NCBI GenBank assembly: GCA_964187655.1
Contig: CAXLMP010000056.1
Location: forward strand, 12,293 to 76,292
Length of the DNA: 64,000 bases
Reading direction: 5' to 3'
DNA from: Lentimonas sp002292345
GTDB taxonomy: Bacteria; Verrucomicrobiota; Verrucomicrobiia; Opitutales; Coraliomargaritaceae
The notes below the pieces were generated by a model. The model was not told the origin of the DNA. It searched no databases and was given only the letters and a program-made list of their open reading frames with translations. The translations under genes were made by a program, and so were the position numbers. Below are positions 1 through 8,378 of this stretch, piece by piece; positions within the stretch are counted from its first letter, which is position 1; each line of letters begins with the position of its first letter.

Positions 1-26
1 TACTTCACTTTTTCAGACTAATTACC

Positions 27-923
27 ATGGGCACACAAATTGAACTTCGCTCCATTATCCCCGACGAAATGGCTGACCTCCTTGACGGTCATTTTTTCGA
101 AATCGAGTCCGCCCACTGGGGTATCATGCAAAAAGAGGTCGACGACCCTTTCGAAGTGTTTGGTATCTTCGCCGACGCCAAGACCGGACACGCGGCACTC
201 GCCGAACTACGGATCGAGTTCCCCAATTTGCCCGAGACATTTACCGAAACCGTGATTGAAGATGCAGATTGGCAAAATGCGTATAAAGAGTTCGTCAAGC
301 CATGGAACGATCGACAGTTGCACTGGATTCCGCTCTGGGACCGCGACAGCCTCAAAGCGCCCGCCGAAGCCGCGGTCGTCTATCTTGATGCTGGCATGGC
401 CTTTGGTACAGGTGCTCATGAGACGACACGCCTGTGTGCGCGACGCCTGCAAGACTATCGCGATGCCAATATCGACCAACTGGATACGGCCGAGTTAATC
501 GACGCAGGCTGCGGCTCTGGCGTGCTCGCACTTTCGGCTGCAGTGCTTGGATTCAGAAAGATCCTCGGGTTCGACTTCGACCCCGAAGCGATCGTCGTTT
601 GCCACAGCAACGCCGACGAGAACGCGCACATCCCGAAACCCGAATTTGAGGTAGCTGATTTGGAAAAAGGCCTCAAAGGCAGGCAGGCCGACTTGTTACT
701 GGCGAATATTCAAACCGACGTACTGATTCCACACTGCGATCCCGTCGTGCATGGCGTCAAATCAGGCGGCACTCTAGCGCTCAGTGGCATTCTAGTCAAA
801 GAGCTCAACCTTGTGCGCTCGCACTACGAAGCTAAATTTGCCGAACTGCGCCCAGCAGACACAATTAGGGTGGATTCGCGGCAAGACGGCGAATGGGGTG
901 ATTTGCGGTTCGTGCTGTCGTAA
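27..923 (+). CDS. prmA: Ribosomal protein L11 methyltransferase PrmA
   Basis: Predicted S-adenosylmethionine-dependent enzyme that methylates ribosomal protein L11 in the cytoplasm. The 298-residue length is normal for the family. An N-terminal L11-recognition region is followed by the PrmA signature GMAFGTGAHETT (123-134), the SAM-binding loop DAGCGSG (159-165) and the post-I segment LLANIQT (224-230), which replaces the NPPY of other methylases. The ATG start has no Shine-Dalgarno sequence. The next gene follows on the same strand after about 80 bp. Assignment rests on the PrmA-specific FGTG-H-TT motif. Confidence 0.93.
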   Translation: MGTQIELRSIIPDEMADLLDGHFFEIESAHWGIMQKEVDDPFEVFGIFADAKTGHAALAELRIEFPNLPETFTETVIEDADWQNAYKEFVKPWNDRQLHWIPLWDRDSLKAPAEAAVVYLDAGMAFGTGAHETTRLCARRLQDYRDANIDQLDTAELIDAGCGSGVLALSAAVLGFRKILGFDFDPEAIVVCHSNADENAHIPKPEFEVADLEKGLKGRQADLLLANIQTDVLIPHCDPVVHGVKSGGTLALSGILVKELNLVRSHYEAKFAELRPADTIRVDSRQDGEWGDLRFVLS

Positions 924-1004
924 TGCTATCAGATTTAGGTCTGTGGATTTCGCCCTATTCCGTGCTTGCGATATAAAACCAGACGCTCACATAATGCCCT
1001 TCTA

Positions 1005-1835
1005 ATGCAAAATATTGGCGAACGATTTGAAGAGGCACGTAAGCGCAAGGGGATTTCCCTGCGGGAGGCCGCTGAGGCGACTAAAATCCGTAGTGATTTT
1101 TTGGGAAACATCGAACAGAACAAGTTCAATTTCAATCTCCCTGAGATCTACAAGCGCGGATTCCTCAAAAGCTACGCACGCTATCTTAAGCTCGACCCTG
1201 AAAATATCCTCACGGACTACAGTGCGCATTTACTAAGCAAATCCCGCAACAGTTCCAAAGGAGCCGAACTTTTCGGCAGCATGGACGTCAAGGAAACATC
1301 GACTGAACTGGCGGGTGATCAAAACGAAGAGCCTTCCTACGGCAGAATTTCCGCGAATGCTCCCGCTGACGAAACAGAGGAAGGCGAGCCAAACCTTGAA
1401 GACGAGAGTGAAAAGATTTTTTATATTAAAGCGGGGCTAGTTGCCGTCGGCACAATCGCACTCGTCGTGGTGATCTTTAGCCTAATTAAAGCAATTTTAG
1501 GCAGTGGCGACGATCCTGTGATTGAAACCAATGATCTCCGCGATCCTGCTGCGATCACCGAAACAGCTGAATCGACCGAGCCGAGTAATCCTGCAAGCCC
1601 CGAAGAAAGCATCACTCTGATTGCCAGTGGCAATGTTTACGTTCTCGTTAAACAGCGTAACGACAACCAAGATCTCCTTCGGAAAGCACTCAGTGGTGGT
1701 GAAACCGTCACCCTCGCAAAGAGTGGCCCGGTCGACATCTTATTCACCGCAGGTGAGAATCTAGTGATCGTTAATCCAGCCGGCGAAAAGCTACGTCCCG
1801 AAGGCGAAGGCACTGCAAAGATTTCGATCCCGTAG
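1005..1835 (+). CDS. RodZ-like membrane-anchored helix-turn-helix protein
   Basis: A 276-residue protein starting at the ATG that opens an Xre/RodZ-type helix-turn-helix domain (about 4-70, with ARKRKGISLREAAEATKI and IYKRGFLKSYARYL). An acidic Ser/Glu-rich linker (90-137), one transmembrane segment (about 141-165) and a periplasmic Pro/Ser linker follow, then a small beta-rich C-terminal domain (about 200-276, with VYVLVKQRND). This layout matches RodZ and related proteins that link the MreB cytoskeleton to the envelope. Direct MreB interaction is inferred only. An upstream in-frame start at 966 would add 13 residues unlike the family, so I prefer 1005. Confidence 0.75.
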   Translation: MQNIGERFEEARKRKGISLREAAEATKIRSDFLGNIEQNKFNFNLPEIYKRGFLKSYARYLKLDPENILTDYSAHLLSKSRNSSKGAELFGSMDVKETSTELAGDQNEEPSYGRISANAPADETEEGEPNLEDESEKIFYIKAGLVAVGTIALVVVIFSLIKAILGSGDDPVIETNDLRDPAAITETAESTEPSNPASPEESITLIASGNVYVLVKQRNDNQDLLRKALSGGETVTLAKSGPVDILFTAGENLVIVNPAGEKLRPEGEGTAKISIP

Positions 1836-1987
1836 AGCGTCAGTTAAACCTTAAACCACGCAACCCGTGGCGCACTGTTTTACTCGCGCGCACTGTGCTC
1901 CGTACCACAGGTGCAGCATCTCTGCGAAGCAGATCTCTCTACAATCCCACCGAGAGTGATGACTGGCTTGATGCCAGGAGAATTCCT
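1836..1987. other. Convergent intergenic region with small hairpins
   Basis: The gap between two convergent genes holds several short palindromes rather than a clear terminator: CCACG/CGTGG near 1857-1871, TCTGC/GCAGA near 1923-1935 and CTGGC/GCCAG at 1963-1977. The last lies in a 20-bp stretch (1961-1980) that recurs identically at 60952-60971. Confidence 0.5.
1961..1980 (+). repeat. Dispersed hairpin repeat, copy 1
   Basis: This 20-bp stretch is identical to 60952-60971. Its core CTGGC-TTGAT-GCCAG is a 5-bp stem with a 5-base loop. A diverged relative with a TGGC-TTCA-GCCA core lies at 52641-52656. All copies are intergenic, as expected of a small REP-like family. Confidence 0.55.
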
Positions 1988-2626
1988 TTAGTTTACACCG
2001 CACCCAGACGGTCGTAGCCCAACAGGCTTGCCTAGCACCTCACCATATACAAAAGCCGTGCGTGCTGCGGCGGGATCGCGCAAAACCGATCGAACCGATC
2101 CCGCAGGTAAGCTCCCGCGAGTCGAACGAGACTGCCCATTCGGAGACTTCGCTGCTGTAGTCGGCCGGCCCGCCTGACGCCTGAGCACTTCGGCGCGACG
2201 CTTAGTCGCTTCGATCTGCTCTAAGCGAGCCTGCATTTGCTCTTCGTATACATTGTCCGATGTATTCCAAGAAAAACGATCATCCACTGTGGACGCTTGA
2301 GGAGTCGGCTCCACGTGCGGTGCGCGTTGATGAGTTTCCTTGTGCCGCTCGACGACCCGCTTGTGTAGCTCACGATGCGCCACAACTGGCTCTGGTGAAG
2401 ACGTAGGAGTCGCCGTCGCCTCTCGCCGCTGCATGATTTTGCGACGAATCGCCTCCTGAACCTGGCGCTGACGCGCGGCATCGTCACTATCAGCAGATTC
2501 ACGCGGCAAAGTCGGCGCCCCTGGCGAGTCCTCATCCTTACCCTTAAAGATCTGATTCCCAAAGAGGTAGATTGCCCCAAAGATGAGGCCACCGACGACT
2601 TTTAAAATCTCTTCTAAACTTTCCAT
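1988..2626 (-). CDS. Hypothetical single-pass membrane protein, disordered
   Basis: I do not recognise this 212-residue protein. It starts with a short amphipathic stretch and one membrane segment (about 9-24, VVGGLIFGAIYLFG). A long charged, Pro/Ser/Thr-rich and probably disordered cytoplasmic part follows, with a likely coiled-coil stretch near 130-155 (EEQMQARLEQIEATKRRAEVLRRQ). It lies directly downstream of floA on the same strand with a 62-bp gap, so it may be the last gene of the NfeD-FloA operon. No enzyme motif is visible. Confidence 0.6.
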   Translation of the reverse strand: MESLEEILKVVGGLIFGAIYLFGNQIFKGKDEDSPGAPTLPRESADSDDAARQRQVQEAIRRKIMQRREATATPTSSPEPVVAHRELHKRVVERHKETHQRAPHVEPTPQASTVDDRFSWNTSDNVYEEQMQARLEQIEATKRRAEVLRRQAGRPTTAAKSPNGQSRSTRGSLPAGSVRSVLRDPAAARTAFVYGEVLGKPVGLRPSGCGVN

Positions 2627-2688
2627 ATAATCTGTGGATTTGAGTGTAATGAGGCGGCCATAACGACCGCCTCAATCATTCAAATACT

Positions 2689-3723
2689 CTATTTCTTCTC
2701 GTCCCCCTTAGAGATCGAGTCGCGCATATCCGTATCGGCTTTGATGTTGTTCATCTTGTAGTAGTCCATGACTCCTAGGTTGCCGGAACGGAAGGCTTCA
2801 GCCAATGCAAGCGGCACCTCTGCCTCTGCTTCGACGACTTTCGCCCGCATCTCTTCAACCTTGGCCTTCATTTCCTGCTCGAGTGCCACCGCAGCCGCAC
2901 GACGCATTTCCGCCTTTGCTTGAGCGACGTTCTTATCCGCTTCCGCTTGTGATTCTTGTAGTTTCGCACCGATATTTTCGCCCACATCCACGTCGGCGAT
3001 ATCGATTGAGAGAATTTCAAATGCCGTGCCGACGTCGAGGCCGCGCTCCAGTACCACTTTCGAGATACTATCTGGCGACTCCAGCACTGACTTATACGAA
3101 TCAGCCGAGCCAATGGTCGTCACAATCCCCTCACCTACACGGGCAATAATCGTCTCTTCGAGCGCGCTACCGACGTAGTTATCCAGGTTGGAGCGGACCG
3201 TCACACGGGCGCGCGCCTTCACTTGAATGCCGTCTTTGGCGACACCATCAATCGTCGCCCGCCCGCTATCTGCCGCGGGGCACTCGATCACTTTCGGATT
3301 AATCGAGGTGCGCACCGCTTCGAGCACGGACTTGCCAGTTCCCTTGGTCGCAAGATCGATTGCACAGGCGCGCTGCCAGTCGAGGCCGATGTTGGCCTTG
3401 TCTGCGGCGATGATCGACTGCACTGTTTGAATGACATTACCCTCGGCGAGATAGTGTGCTTCGAGATCGTTCGCGCTGACCTCAATGCCCGCCTTCACTG
3501 CAGTAATCCGTGCGTCCACAATCAACGAAGCGGGCACACGGCGCAGGCGCATCGCGATCAAAGTCGGAAAGCCGACAGTTGCACCCGATAGCTTGGCACG
3601 GAGCCAAGTCATAAAGAAGGTCGCGATGACCAAAACGAGAACCAGAATGAGGAGCGCCAGAATTGCGGCCGCACCGAGTTGCCAGCCACCTAGGGCGGCG
3701 AGAGGGAGGATGAATGTAGTCAT
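2689..3723 (-). CDS. floA: Flotillin-like protein FloA
   Basis: Predicted bacterial flotillin that organises ordered membrane microdomains. The 344-residue protein begins with a long membrane hairpin (about 4-40), then a conserved SPFH-like region (KAGIEVSANDLEAHYLAEGNV, VRTSINPKVIECP). An Ala/Glu-rich helix (about 255-310, ESQAEADKNVAQAKAEMRRAA) typical of the YqfA/UPF0365 family follows. Its start overlaps the stop of the upstream NfeD gene by 4 bp (ATGA), so the two are translationally coupled. In Bacillus subtilis the homologue sits next to an NfeD protein, as here. Confidence 0.9.
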   Translation of the reverse strand: MTTFILPLAALGGWQLGAAAILALLILVLVLVIATFFMTWLRAKLSGATVGFPTLIAMRLRRVPASLIVDARITAVKAGIEVSANDLEAHYLAEGNVIQTVQSIIAADKANIGLDWQRACAIDLATKGTGKSVLEAVRTSINPKVIECPAADSGRATIDGVAKDGIQVKARARVTVRSNLDNYVGSALEETIIARVGEGIVTTIGSADSYKSVLESPDSISKVVLERGLDVGTAFEILSIDIADVDVGENIGAKLQESQAEADKNVAQAKAEMRRAAAVALEQEMKAKVEEMRAKVVEAEAEVPLALAEAFRSGNLGVMDYYKMNNIKADTDMRDSISKGDEKK

Positions 3724-4184
3724 AGTTTTTTAATGATTAATTTGAAATTGTCTTGGCCCACAACCGCAATCGCCTGATCACGCTCAATATAGCCATCTTG
3801 TGAATAAGCTTCGTAGCTCTTGCCTTCAACCGCAATCTTTCCAGACGGATTTAGGCGAGTTAAAGTCAACCCTTCCTTGCCTATCACAGAATCTTCAGCA
3901 ACCGCCGCACGCGTATGTCCGTCAATGGCAGACTTTAAGAAAAACTTTTGGCCGAAAGAAGTCTTCCCAAGCAATTTGAATTCCACAAATACCAATATTG
4001 TCATCAACAGAATCGTGCCGAAGAAAACCGCACCGCCACCCATCAGCCCGTACGTATCATAGCCAATCCAGGAGGCTGCGAGCAGGCATAGGGCGGATAA
4101 GACGCCAAGAACTCCTCCGGGGAGTAGCACTTCGAAAAAAACCAACAGCACCGCAGCTGCGGTAAAGCCCAAAATCATACTCAT
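3720..4184 (-). CDS. Short NfeD-family membrane protein
   Basis: A 154-residue NfeD protein without the protease domain. Three membrane helices (about 5-22, 27-45, 48-70) are followed by a C-terminal OB-fold domain (about 85-154, with GKEGLTLTRLNPSGKIAVEGKSYEA). Such proteins work with flotillins, and this one lies between the long NfeD and floA with 4-bp ATGA overlaps on both sides. The conserved LNPSGKI motif and the neighbours make the family assignment firm; the exact role is not known from sequence. Confidence 0.85.
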   Translation of the reverse strand: MSMILGFTAAAVLLVFFEVLLPGGVLGVLSALCLLAASWIGYDTYGLMGGGAVFFGTILLMTILVFVEFKLLGKTSFGQKFFLKSAIDGHTRAAVAEDSVIGKEGLTLTRLNPSGKIAVEGKSYEAYSQDGYIERDQAIAVVGQDNFKLIIKKL

Positions 4185-5608
4185 GTCGCGACCGCCTCCA
4201 CGATCAGCTCGAAATCACTACTCCTAACAACTCGAATGCAGGCACCGCTCTCAATAATGCCGACCGAGCAATGTGCCTCATAGCGCTGCCCCGCAATCTC
4301 GACTCGGCCGCCGGGATGCAGTGGCGTGAGCGCGATCCCCTCGCTGCCAGCTTTCGGCAGTATCGATTCCCTCGCTTCACGAATAGCCGGCCCATCACCG
4401 CCAGCCGCGGTGTTCAACACAAGTTCTCGCTCAATCGAAGAGCCCTTTAATAACCGCGACACAATCAACGCCCCAATCAATGCAATTGAAATGCCGAAAA
4501 TAAGTTGCACCAGTGGCTCGGCAAACATTTCAGGCGACAGCACTATGCCACCCCCATCGCTACTAGACGGCCAATAATCGACCATCGTCCACAGCAATGA
4601 ACCGACCATCAGCGCTAATCCAGACAAAGCGAACACCACTACCCCTGGCAAAAAGAGCAACTCCACCAGCACCAGTAATACGCCTAAAACAAAGAAGAAC
4701 ACTGTCTCATTCCCTGCCAGCCCTGCCACATAGTGACTGGCAAAGAAAATTCCTAGCAAGATCAACCCGCCGATGCCGAAGACCCCAAAGCCAGGAGTCT
4801 TAAATTCGATGAACAGCAACAGCGCGCCCAAGCCCATTAGCACTGGAGCGATGGTATTCATCCACTTCGCGATTTCTTCTGAATAACTGATTTCAAAGTC
4901 CCGGATAGCATAATTGCCCTCCCCCAACCGAGCATCGAGCAAGTCTTTAATCGAATCGTAGATTCCTTCACCCAAAAGTTTATGCGGCGGATCTCCATAT
5001 TCTTGCACCGCTTCCGACGCGGTCAGGGTCAACAATTCCCCCGCTGGTTTGATCACTTCATCGCCAATCTTTAGCTCGAACTCGGCGTCGAGCATCGCCC
5101 GCACCACGTCGGATCGGTATGGATAGTCCTCGGTGATCACTCGGATGTTCGCACGTAAATAACTCTCGATCTTCTGCTTAGCGGTCTCCGCAACATCCTC
5201 GCCAGTGCCCTGAATCACTGCCGAAGCACCGATTTTACCACGAGGCGAAAAATAAATCTCCTGCGTTGCGGCCGCAATGAAAGAGCCTGCCGAGATCGCA
5301 TCATCATTCACGTAGGTCGCGGTAATGCCGTCGAAACGATCCAGCATCTCCATCATCTCTAGCGTGATGTCTACCCGCCCGCCTGGAGTGTCCATGTCGA
5401 GGACCACCATACCGACGTCGTTCTCAATCGCCTCCTTCAAACCACGCCGTAGAATATACAAATTCGGCGTGCTAATCGCCCCGGTAATCGGGATTACATA
5501 GGCATCAATTGGCGCCGCAGTCACTGGCACTACTTCTTGCGCAAGCAAGCCAGCCAGCGGCAAACAGGATAACGTAAGGAGTAAAAGGCAGAAACGACAA
5601 GTCGCCAT
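4181..5608 (-). CDS. NfeD family membrane-bound ClpP-class serine protease
   Basis: A 475-residue long-form NfeD. A signal peptide (about 1-23) leads into a ClpP/SppA-like protease domain (about 35-235) with VVLDMDTPGGRVD (68-80) and the Ser motif AISAGS. Ser106 is the likely nucleophile and Lys144 or Lys146 the likely general base, by analogy with archaeal PH1510. A block of membrane helices (about 255-400) and a C-terminal OB fold (about 415-475, TPLHPGGRVEIAGQRYEA) follow. It is the first gene of an overlapping NfeD-NfeD-FloA operon, suggesting membrane-protein quality control in flotillin microdomains. Confidence 0.88.
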   Translation of the reverse strand: MATCRFCLLLLTLSCLPLAGLLAQEVVPVTAAPIDAYVIPITGAISTPNLYILRRGLKEAIENDVGMVVLDMDTPGGRVDITLEMMEMLDRFDGITATYVNDDAISAGSFIAAATQEIYFSPRGKIGASAVIQGTGEDVAETAKQKIESYLRANIRVITEDYPYRSDVVRAMLDAEFELKIGDEVIKPAGELLTLTASEAVQEYGDPPHKLLGEGIYDSIKDLLDARLGEGNYAIRDFEISYSEEIAKWMNTIAPVLMGLGALLLFIEFKTPGFGVFGIGGLILLGIFFASHYVAGLAGNETVFFFVLGVLLVLVELLFLPGVVVFALSGLALMVGSLLWTMVDYWPSSSDGGGIVLSPEMFAEPLVQLIFGISIALIGALIVSRLLKGSSIERELVLNTAAGGDGPAIREARESILPKAGSEGIALTPLHPGGRVEIAGQRYEAHCSVGIIESGACIRVVRSSDFELIVEAVAT

Positions 5609-5854
5609 AGAGTTTTAACAATGAAAAATTAAAGGCAGAAAGCAAGTGCGGACGACTCAACTTATCTGTAATTGTGCCACATCGCCCGCGAAACGGAGAG
5701 CGATGACGCCTCTCTAGTTCGATGGACGATCGCTGGCTAGGTCTCTACGAACTGTTCCATGATAATTATTTCACGCATTACCCACGGTCCCCTGCCGCAC
5801 TCTCTTTAATCTGGCGCTAGACAAGTGCAAAAAAAATCTTTCAACTCTAGTCCA
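5609..5854. other. Divergent intergenic region
   Basis: About 245 bp between the divergently transcribed nfeD operon and the epimerase gene. It should hold promoters for both, but I cannot pick a convincing -35/-10 pair and see no strong hairpin. Confidence 0.3.
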
Positions 5855-6775
5855 ATGGAAACGATTGATTATAACGGCATCACGCTGCATCGCTGGCACT
5901 GCGGGCCTTCGACCTTTCTCGCACGCCCAGAGCTAGGTGCGCGTCTAATGAACTGGAACCTTCAAATGCCTGACGGCACTGTGCGCGATGTTATACACTG
6001 GCCCGAAGAGGCTGATTTTGAGCACTTTGATAAAGTCCGCGGAGGCAATCCAATCCTCTTCCCATTCTCTGGCCGTAGCTACAACGAAGGCGAGATCGGC
6101 TATTGGCCCGATCAGGACGGCACAGTACGGCCGATGCCGATGCATGGATTCACGCGAAATGGTAGATTCACAGTGGTCGCGACCAACGAGGCTGGCTTTA
6201 CCGCCGAACTGCTACCAACCCAAGCAGACCACGAAGCCTATCCCTATGACTATCGTTTCACCGTACGCTATGAATTCAGCGAGCTGAAACTACGAGTTAC
6301 GCTGTCGCTGGAAAATTTAGATCACCACCCGATCCTCTGGTCGGCGGGGCACCACTTCTACTTTACATTGCCCTGGCGCGACGGATCAACCCGTGGCGAC
6401 TACCAGTTTAAGATTCCCGCCAAAGAGTGCTATATCCAGAACGGCGACGGAGCACTCGAGCCAGTCAAACCCTTTGCCAAACAGGGCTCTTTTGGCAGCA
6501 CCGAAAACAGCAATCGTATTTTTACAAAATTGCACGGTACTTCGACCACTTTCGGCCCAAACGACGGCAGCGAAGAGATACGCATGGATATTTTGCAGGA
6601 TACCGAGACCGCATCGCCAGCGAATGCGTTGATTCTTTGGACAGAATTCAAAGATAGCCCGTTTTACTGCGTCGAACCGTGGATGGGGCCGCCAAATAGT
6701 GCGGAACACGGCAAAGGCCTGCATACTGTGGCGCCTGGCGAGCGCTCCAGCTTCACTGTTGAAGTGACGATTTGA
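5855..6775 (+). CDS. Aldose 1-epimerase (mutarotase) family protein
   Basis: A 306-residue beta-sandwich protein of the galactose mutarotase/YeaD superfamily, which interconverts alpha and beta anomers of sugars or phosphosugars. Visible features are LGARLMNW (28-35), GNPILFPF near 64-71, the catalytic-type His in MPMHGF (His97) and a second His pair in SAGHHFYF (His166/167). The usual acidic catalytic residue may be one of the C-terminal Glu residues (FYCVEPWMGPPN). The substrate cannot be read from sequence. The GTG at 5825 gives a 10-residue longer form; the ATG at 5855 is preferred. Confidence 0.75.
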   Translation: METIDYNGITLHRWHCGPSTFLARPELGARLMNWNLQMPDGTVRDVIHWPEEADFEHFDKVRGGNPILFPFSGRSYNEGEIGYWPDQDGTVRPMPMHGFTRNGRFTVVATNEAGFTAELLPTQADHEAYPYDYRFTVRYEFSELKLRVTLSLENLDHHPILWSAGHHFYFTLPWRDGSTRGDYQFKIPAKECYIQNGDGALEPVKPFAKQGSFGSTENSNRIFTKLHGTSTTFGPNDGSEEIRMDILQDTETASPANALILWTEFKDSPFYCVEPWMGPPNSAEHGKGLHTVAPGERSSFTVEVTI

Positions 6776-7025
6776 TCGATGCGGAAACTCTCGCGCACTC
6801 AATCTTAGCATATAGCCCGTCGCTAAGAAAATTAAATCTGCTGTCCTTACGTCGCGAATCCGGGGTTCGCAACACGATAAAGACTCAGTCGCCTCGCCCA
6901 AAGCCCGCTCGCAGCCTAGTTTTTATCCAAAATAAGGCGGGAAAGCCTCTAAAATTAACTCTGGATATACGCCCCCGCGCCGTCACAATGCGCTGGAAGT
7001 TTAAAGTCATTTAGACACATCCGTT
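6776..7025. other. Intergenic region upstream of trkA
   Basis: About 250 bp without a convincing gene. There is a weak GCGAA/TTCGC hairpin near 6864-6880. A promoter for trkA-trkH is expected here but none stands out. Confidence 0.3.
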
Positions 7026-8375
7026 ATGAAAATCATCATCGTTGGCGCCGGCGAAGTCGGCCACAATCTTTGCACAACACTCGCTGCCTCTGGGCACGAC
7101 GTGACCCTCATCGAACGCTCTGCACAACGCTGCGAGAAGCTGGATGAGGAACAGAACGCACGCATCATCTCTGGCAACGGCAGCTCTGCACGCCAATTGA
7201 TCGAAGTCGATGTGGCAGAGTGCGACGCTTTTCTCGCGATGACCAGTGATGACCGCACCAACATCATCTCCTGCTCACTCGCCAAAGGGCTGGGCGCTAA
7301 AAACACGATCGCCCGGATCCATGACGAGACCTACAGTGATAACTCGGTCATTAACTATCAACTACACTTCGGCATCGATCTTCTGGTAAATCCGGAAGCA
7401 ATCTGCGCCGTAGAACTGGCTAAAGAGATACGTGGTGCGGGTCGCGTAGCCGTAGAAAACTTCGCTCGCGGGCAGATCGAAGTGCAGCAACAACGCGTCG
7501 CCGCTGGCTCTCGCCTGATCGGCAAACAACTCAAGGACCTAAAATTCGACCCTCGTGTACGGATTGGCTACATTCAACGCGACGGCAAGTGCGAGATCGC
7601 CAGCGCAGAAAGTACGATGCAAGTGGACGATCTGGTCACACACTTCGGCCATCCTGAAGCCCTATTTGCCCTGCGCCAAAAATTCGATCCAAAACACAAA
7701 GCCGACCTCTCACGAGTCGTACTCTTTGGTGCCAGCGAGACTGCAATCAATTTAATTCAGCTGCTAACTAATCCACGCTTCAAAATTCGTGTGATCGAAA
7801 AAGATCCCGAGACCTGCCGCGCACTGGCAGAGCGCTTTCCACACATCACCGTGATTCATGGTGATGCGACCTCATTACGTCTGCTCGAAGAGGAGCAAAT
7901 CGGCAGTGCCGACTATTTCGTGGGCTGCACCAAAGACGATGAGGAAAACATCCTGACCTGTATTCAAGCCTCTAAGCTCGGCGCCAAACACGTGCAACTA
8001 GTGATCAACAAGGGCGACTATGATGAACTTCTTGGTATGCTAAAGACGACGTTGGCGATCGAAGTAGTTGTCTCGCCACGCCGCGCCACTGCCGAATTCA
8101 TGCTACGCACCTTATCGACAGAAACTGTCGCGACACTTGCCGATTTACCGAATCAGGGAGTGCGCATACTCGAAGTGCGCATCAGTCACTCCAGTCCATG
8201 TGTCGGACGTAGCGTCAAAGACCTGCAATTTCCACGCGGGAGCCTCTTGGTCGCTCTACAACACAAATTCAAAGCCAAAGTCCCCGCAGCAGATGATGTC
8301 ATTCTTGCCGGCGATCGGATCGTCGTTGCGGTCAACCACGAGCAAGAAAAAGCACTGCTAGAGCGCCTCGTCTAA
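7026..8375 (+). CDS. trkA: Trk system potassium uptake protein TrkA
   Basis: Cytoplasmic NAD-binding regulatory subunit of the Trk potassium transporter, 449 residues. It has two tandem RCK units. The first opens with the Rossmann loop GAGEVG (7-12) and the acidic residue of LIERS; the second repeats the fold with a degenerate loop (LFGASETA, about 229). Each is followed by a TrkA_C domain (SRLIGKQLKDLKF and SPCVGRSVKDLQF). The membrane partner TrkH starts 3 bp downstream, giving a two-gene operon. Confidence 0.95.
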   Translation: MKIIIVGAGEVGHNLCTTLAASGHDVTLIERSAQRCEKLDEEQNARIISGNGSSARQLIEVDVAECDAFLAMTSDDRTNIISCSLAKGLGAKNTIARIHDETYSDNSVINYQLHFGIDLLVNPEAICAVELAKEIRGAGRVAVENFARGQIEVQQQRVAAGSRLIGKQLKDLKFDPRVRIGYIQRDGKCEIASAESTMQVDDLVTHFGHPEALFALRQKFDPKHKADLSRVVLFGASETAINLIQLLTNPRFKIRVIEKDPETCRALAERFPHITVIHGDATSLRLLEEEQIGSADYFVGCTKDDEENILTCIQASKLGAKHVQLVINKGDYDELLGMLKTTLAIEVVVSPRRATAEFMLRTLSTETVATLADLPNQGVRILEVRISHSSPCVGRSVKDLQFPRGSLLVALQHKFKAKVPAADDVILAGDRIVVAVNHEQEKALLERLV

Positions 8376-8378
8376 ACT

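Noticed and set aside
6772..7014. 80-codon open frame after the epimerase gene
   Set aside because: No domain, low-complexity composition and no conserved start; it overlaps the preceding stop. Most likely noncoding.
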